From CAYGZL01 sp964354345 (GTDB taxonomy: Bacteria > Chloroflexota > Anaerolineae > Anaerolineales > UBA4823): 6,546 bases of DNA. The notes beneath the pieces were generated by a model. The model saw nothing but the letters and a program-made list of their open reading frames with translations, did no database searches and was not told the origin of the DNA. Both the position numbers and the translations under genes were made by a program. The DNA is taken from contig CAYGZL010000093.1 of NCBI GenBank assembly GCA_964354345.1, positions 1 through 6,546 on the forward strand, given 5' to 3'. This document shows, piece after piece, positions 5,497 to 6,546 of the stretch (positions are counted from its first letter, which is position 1; every line of letters begins with the position of its first letter).

Positions 5497-6546
5497 ATGA
5501 GTACATATTTCTGTCGTCTGGCAAAAGCTGGCCGGGTACGGAGGGGGGATGGACAGCCTGGGGAGGTGGAGATCAGCGCGGGGGCGCTTGAATCAGCCGT
5601 GGCGCAGGGCTTGTTCGACGGCAAGGCAGTCTTTGTGGACCATCCAGCGCCAGGGAATTACCCCAGCCTGCACAACCTGGTTGGGGTGACCGCTGAGACG
5701 ACCTGGGATGCCGCTGAGCAGGCGGTGATGGGGAAGCTGCGCCTGTACGACACAACCCTGGGTCGCGAAACCGCCGCTTTGCTCGACCAGGTGTTGGAGC
5801 AGATGTTGGAGCAGGATCCCGGTGTCCAGGCGGCAGGTGTCCAGGCGGCTCGGAACTACTGTTCCGCTCGTAACTACTGTTCCGCTGGACACCAGGTGCC
5901 GGATATCGGGCTGAGCCTGGTGTTTTACCCGGAATGGGACAACCGGCGAAACGGTAGTTCCGGGGGAGTTGCTTCCCTTACCACGATAATCAGCGGCATC
6001 CGATATGTAGTCAGCGTTGACCTGGTTTTCGCACCGGCGGCGGATGGGCGAGTTTTGGACATCGGAACTACTGTTCCGACGGGACGGGATAAAACCAGCC
6101 AGGTCTCAGAAAACCTGGAGGATCTATGGATTTCGATGGATGTAAAGGAAGGAGTCATGCGTATGATAGACCAAGTAGAAAGACAAGCTGTTGCGGGCAA
6201 CACCACCGGTGCTTGCACCGCCGGGCCGGAGTCAGCCGATTTGGATTCCCCCGGAATTACTGTTCCGCTCGGAACTACTGTTCCGCATATGGGAACTACT
6301 GTTCCACCGGGCGGCCGCGCACAACCGTTACTGACCGCCCCGGCCTGGGTAAGCAATCCACGGGTGTTGTTAGGCACCAGCGGCCTGCCCGCCGCGGCGC
6401 GCGAACGCCTGGCGCAGATCGATTGGCAGACAGAGGCTGAGCTGCAGGCGGCCATCGAGGCTGAGCGGGTTTACCTGGCGCGCGTGCAGGAAAGCCAGGT
6501 GGTGCAGCTATCCGGACCGGCGCCGCGCTCAGCGCACATCAGCGGG
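5497..6546 (+). CDS. Prohead (head maturation) protease, probably fused to a scaffold; C-terminus beyond window
   Basis: ATG 5497 directly follows the portal TAG and opens 350 codons with no stop up to the last base, so the gene is truncated by the window. GGAGGG lies 13 bases upstream, which is long, so coupling to the portal may matter. Residues 1-185 resemble prohead serine proteases of the assemblin-like fold: KAVFVDHPAPGNYPSLHNLVG (His49 a candidate catalytic residue), a 'VMGKLRLYD' strand, DIGLSLVFYPEW (Ser140 the candidate nucleophile), and IISGIRYVVSVDLVFAPAADG (164-184), whose 'SVDLV..PAA' ending is typical. These enzymes cleave scaffold and capsid N-termini during head maturation. 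Residues 285-340 are helical and charged (LPAAARERLAQIDW, ELQAAIEAERVYLARVQ), as expected of an attached scaffold. Repeat-derived segments lie at 99-130, near 148-155, at 190-194 and 252-270. Function is inferred with good confidence. Confidence 0.8.
   Translation, partial: MSTYFCRLAKAGRVRRGDGQPGEVEISAGALESAVAQGLFDGKAVFVDHPAPGNYPSLHNLVGVTAETTWDAAEQAVMGKLRLYDTTLGRETAALLDQVLEQMLEQDPGVQAAGVQAARNYCSARNYCSAGHQVPDIGLSLVFYPEWDNRRNGSSGGVASLTTIISGIRYVVSVDLVFAPAADGRVLDIGTTVPTGRDKTSQVSENLEDLWISMDVKEGVMRMIDQVERQAVAGNTTGACTAGPESADLDSPGITVPLGTTVPHMGTTVPPGGRAQPLLTAPAWVSNPRVLLGTSGLPAAARERLAQIDWQTEAELQAAIEAERVYLARVQESQVVQLSGPAPRSAHISG
5791..5850 (+). repeat. 12-bp and 15-bp tandem duplications in the protease gene
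   Basis: GTGTTGGAGCAG (5791-5802) is followed by ATGTTGGAGCAG (5803-5814), giving V-L-E-Q-M-L-E-Q. After 6 bp come GGTGTCCAGGCGGCA (5821-5835) and GGTGTCCAGGCGGCT (5836-5850), giving G-V-Q-A-A twice. Each period is a multiple of three, and each pair differs by a single base, which suggests recent duplication. Confidence 0.85.
5836..5893. repeat. 9-bp perfect inverted repeat enclosing two palindrome copies
   Basis: GGTGTCCAG (5836-5844) and its exact reverse complement CTGGACACC (5885-5893) bracket the palindrome pair at 5852-5883. The whole block can therefore fold as a large stem carrying two small hairpins. It sits in the protease between the helix ending LLDQVLEQMLEQD and the Ser140 strand, where a linker is expected. 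Confidence 0.7.
5852..5883 (+). repeat. Two palindromic repeat copies (18-bp period) in the protease gene
   Basis: GGAACTACTGTTCC (5852-5865) and GTAACTACTGTTCC (5870-5883) have the same orientation as the portal array but are read one base out of its phase. They give R-N-Y-C-S-A twice (residues 119-130) instead of G-T-T-V-P. Confidence 0.9.
5948..5961 (-). repeat. Single palindromic repeat copy in the protease gene (GAAACGGTAGTTCC)
   Basis: The reverse-orientation copy is flanked by CGGC and GGGG. It is read as R-N-G-S-S (residues 151-155 region, after PEWDNR) and sits in the loop after the Ser140 strand. It has two differences from the consensus. Confidence 0.8.
6064..6077 (+). repeat. Single exact palindromic repeat copy in the protease gene
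   Basis: GGAACTACTGTTCC is read as G-T-T-V-P (residues 190-194), just after the last recognisable strand of the protease domain (VDLVFAPAADGRVLDI). It is in the portal-type frame, unlike the copies at 5852-5883 of the same gene. Confidence 0.9.
6208..6219. repeat. Second palindrome family: single copy GGTGCTTGCACC in the protease gene
   Basis: This is the exact reverse complement of GGTGCAAGCACC at 4119-4130 in the portal gene, about 2.1 kb away, with a perfect 5-bp stem. It lies in the linker N-T-T-G-A-C-T-A-G-P upstream of the palindrome triplet at 6253. Confidence 0.75.
6253..6305 (+). repeat. Three palindromic repeat copies (18- and 21-bp spacing) in the protease gene
   Basis: GGAATTACTGTTCC (6253-6266), GGAACTACTGTTCC (6271-6284) and GGAACTACTGTTCC (6292-6305). 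The last interval is 21 bp instead of 18, with one extra codon (Met), so the frame is kept. They encode G-I-T-V-P-L, G-T-T-V-P-H-M, G-T-T-V-P-P (residues 253-271) and separate the protease half from the probable scaffold half. Confidence 0.9.

Noticed and set aside
5852..6305. Diversity-generating retroelement template/variable region
   Set aside because: Copy differences are scattered rather than concentrated at adenines, units are far too short, and no reverse transcriptase is present.

Overview
The window is a compact, plus-strand cluster of tailed-phage virion genes, from a phage or an integrated prophage. It reads, in order: the last 30 codons of an unknown acidic protein; a 92-residue small structural protein; a possible 49-residue small protein; a 231-residue structural protein; a 209-residue LamG (concanavalin-like) protein; the large terminase subunit; an AT-rich gap holding a long imperfect hairpin; a three-helix membrane protein resembling a holin; the portal protein; and a prohead protease, probably fused to a scaffold, that stays open to the last base. 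No rRNA, tRNA, CRISPR array, integrase or transposase is visible.

The right half is a DNA-packaging and head-assembly module. The terminase cuts and pumps DNA through the portal vertex, and the protease/scaffold builds and matures the shell. A capsid gene would be expected just past the right edge. The left half looks like virion decoration or fibre genes, placed directly upstream of the terminase. Junctions are tight: 231-aa to LamG and portal to protease abut with no gap, LamG to terminase has 5 bp, and the membrane protein and portal overlap by 4 bp (ATGA). This implies one or two transcripts with translational coupling.

The host cannot be named with certainty. The GC-rich coding sequence, Shine-Dalgarno-led genes, the LamG and '231-aa' families, and the short interspersed repeats (AGGTTTC heptamers, ACACGAAGG-type hairpin) remind me of Chloroflexota/Anaerolineae genomes. 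This is recollection, not a search result.

The most unusual content is a family of short quasi-palindromes, CGGAAC-TACT-GTTCCG (6-bp stem, 4-base loop). I count 17 copies, one of them decayed, in both orientations. They are often tandem with an 18-bp period and lie almost entirely inside genes. They occur in the terminase, membrane protein, portal and protease, and are read in four different reading frames. The two phases that differ only in frame within the protease gene give unrelated peptides. This argues that DNA (or RNA) is the unit that spreads and that the proteins merely tolerate it in loops and tails. A second palindrome family (GGTGCAAGCACC, 15-bp period), a 15-bp GGTAGGAAACCG-type duplication, and a nested 12/15/18-bp repeat cluster in the protease follow the same in-frame rule.
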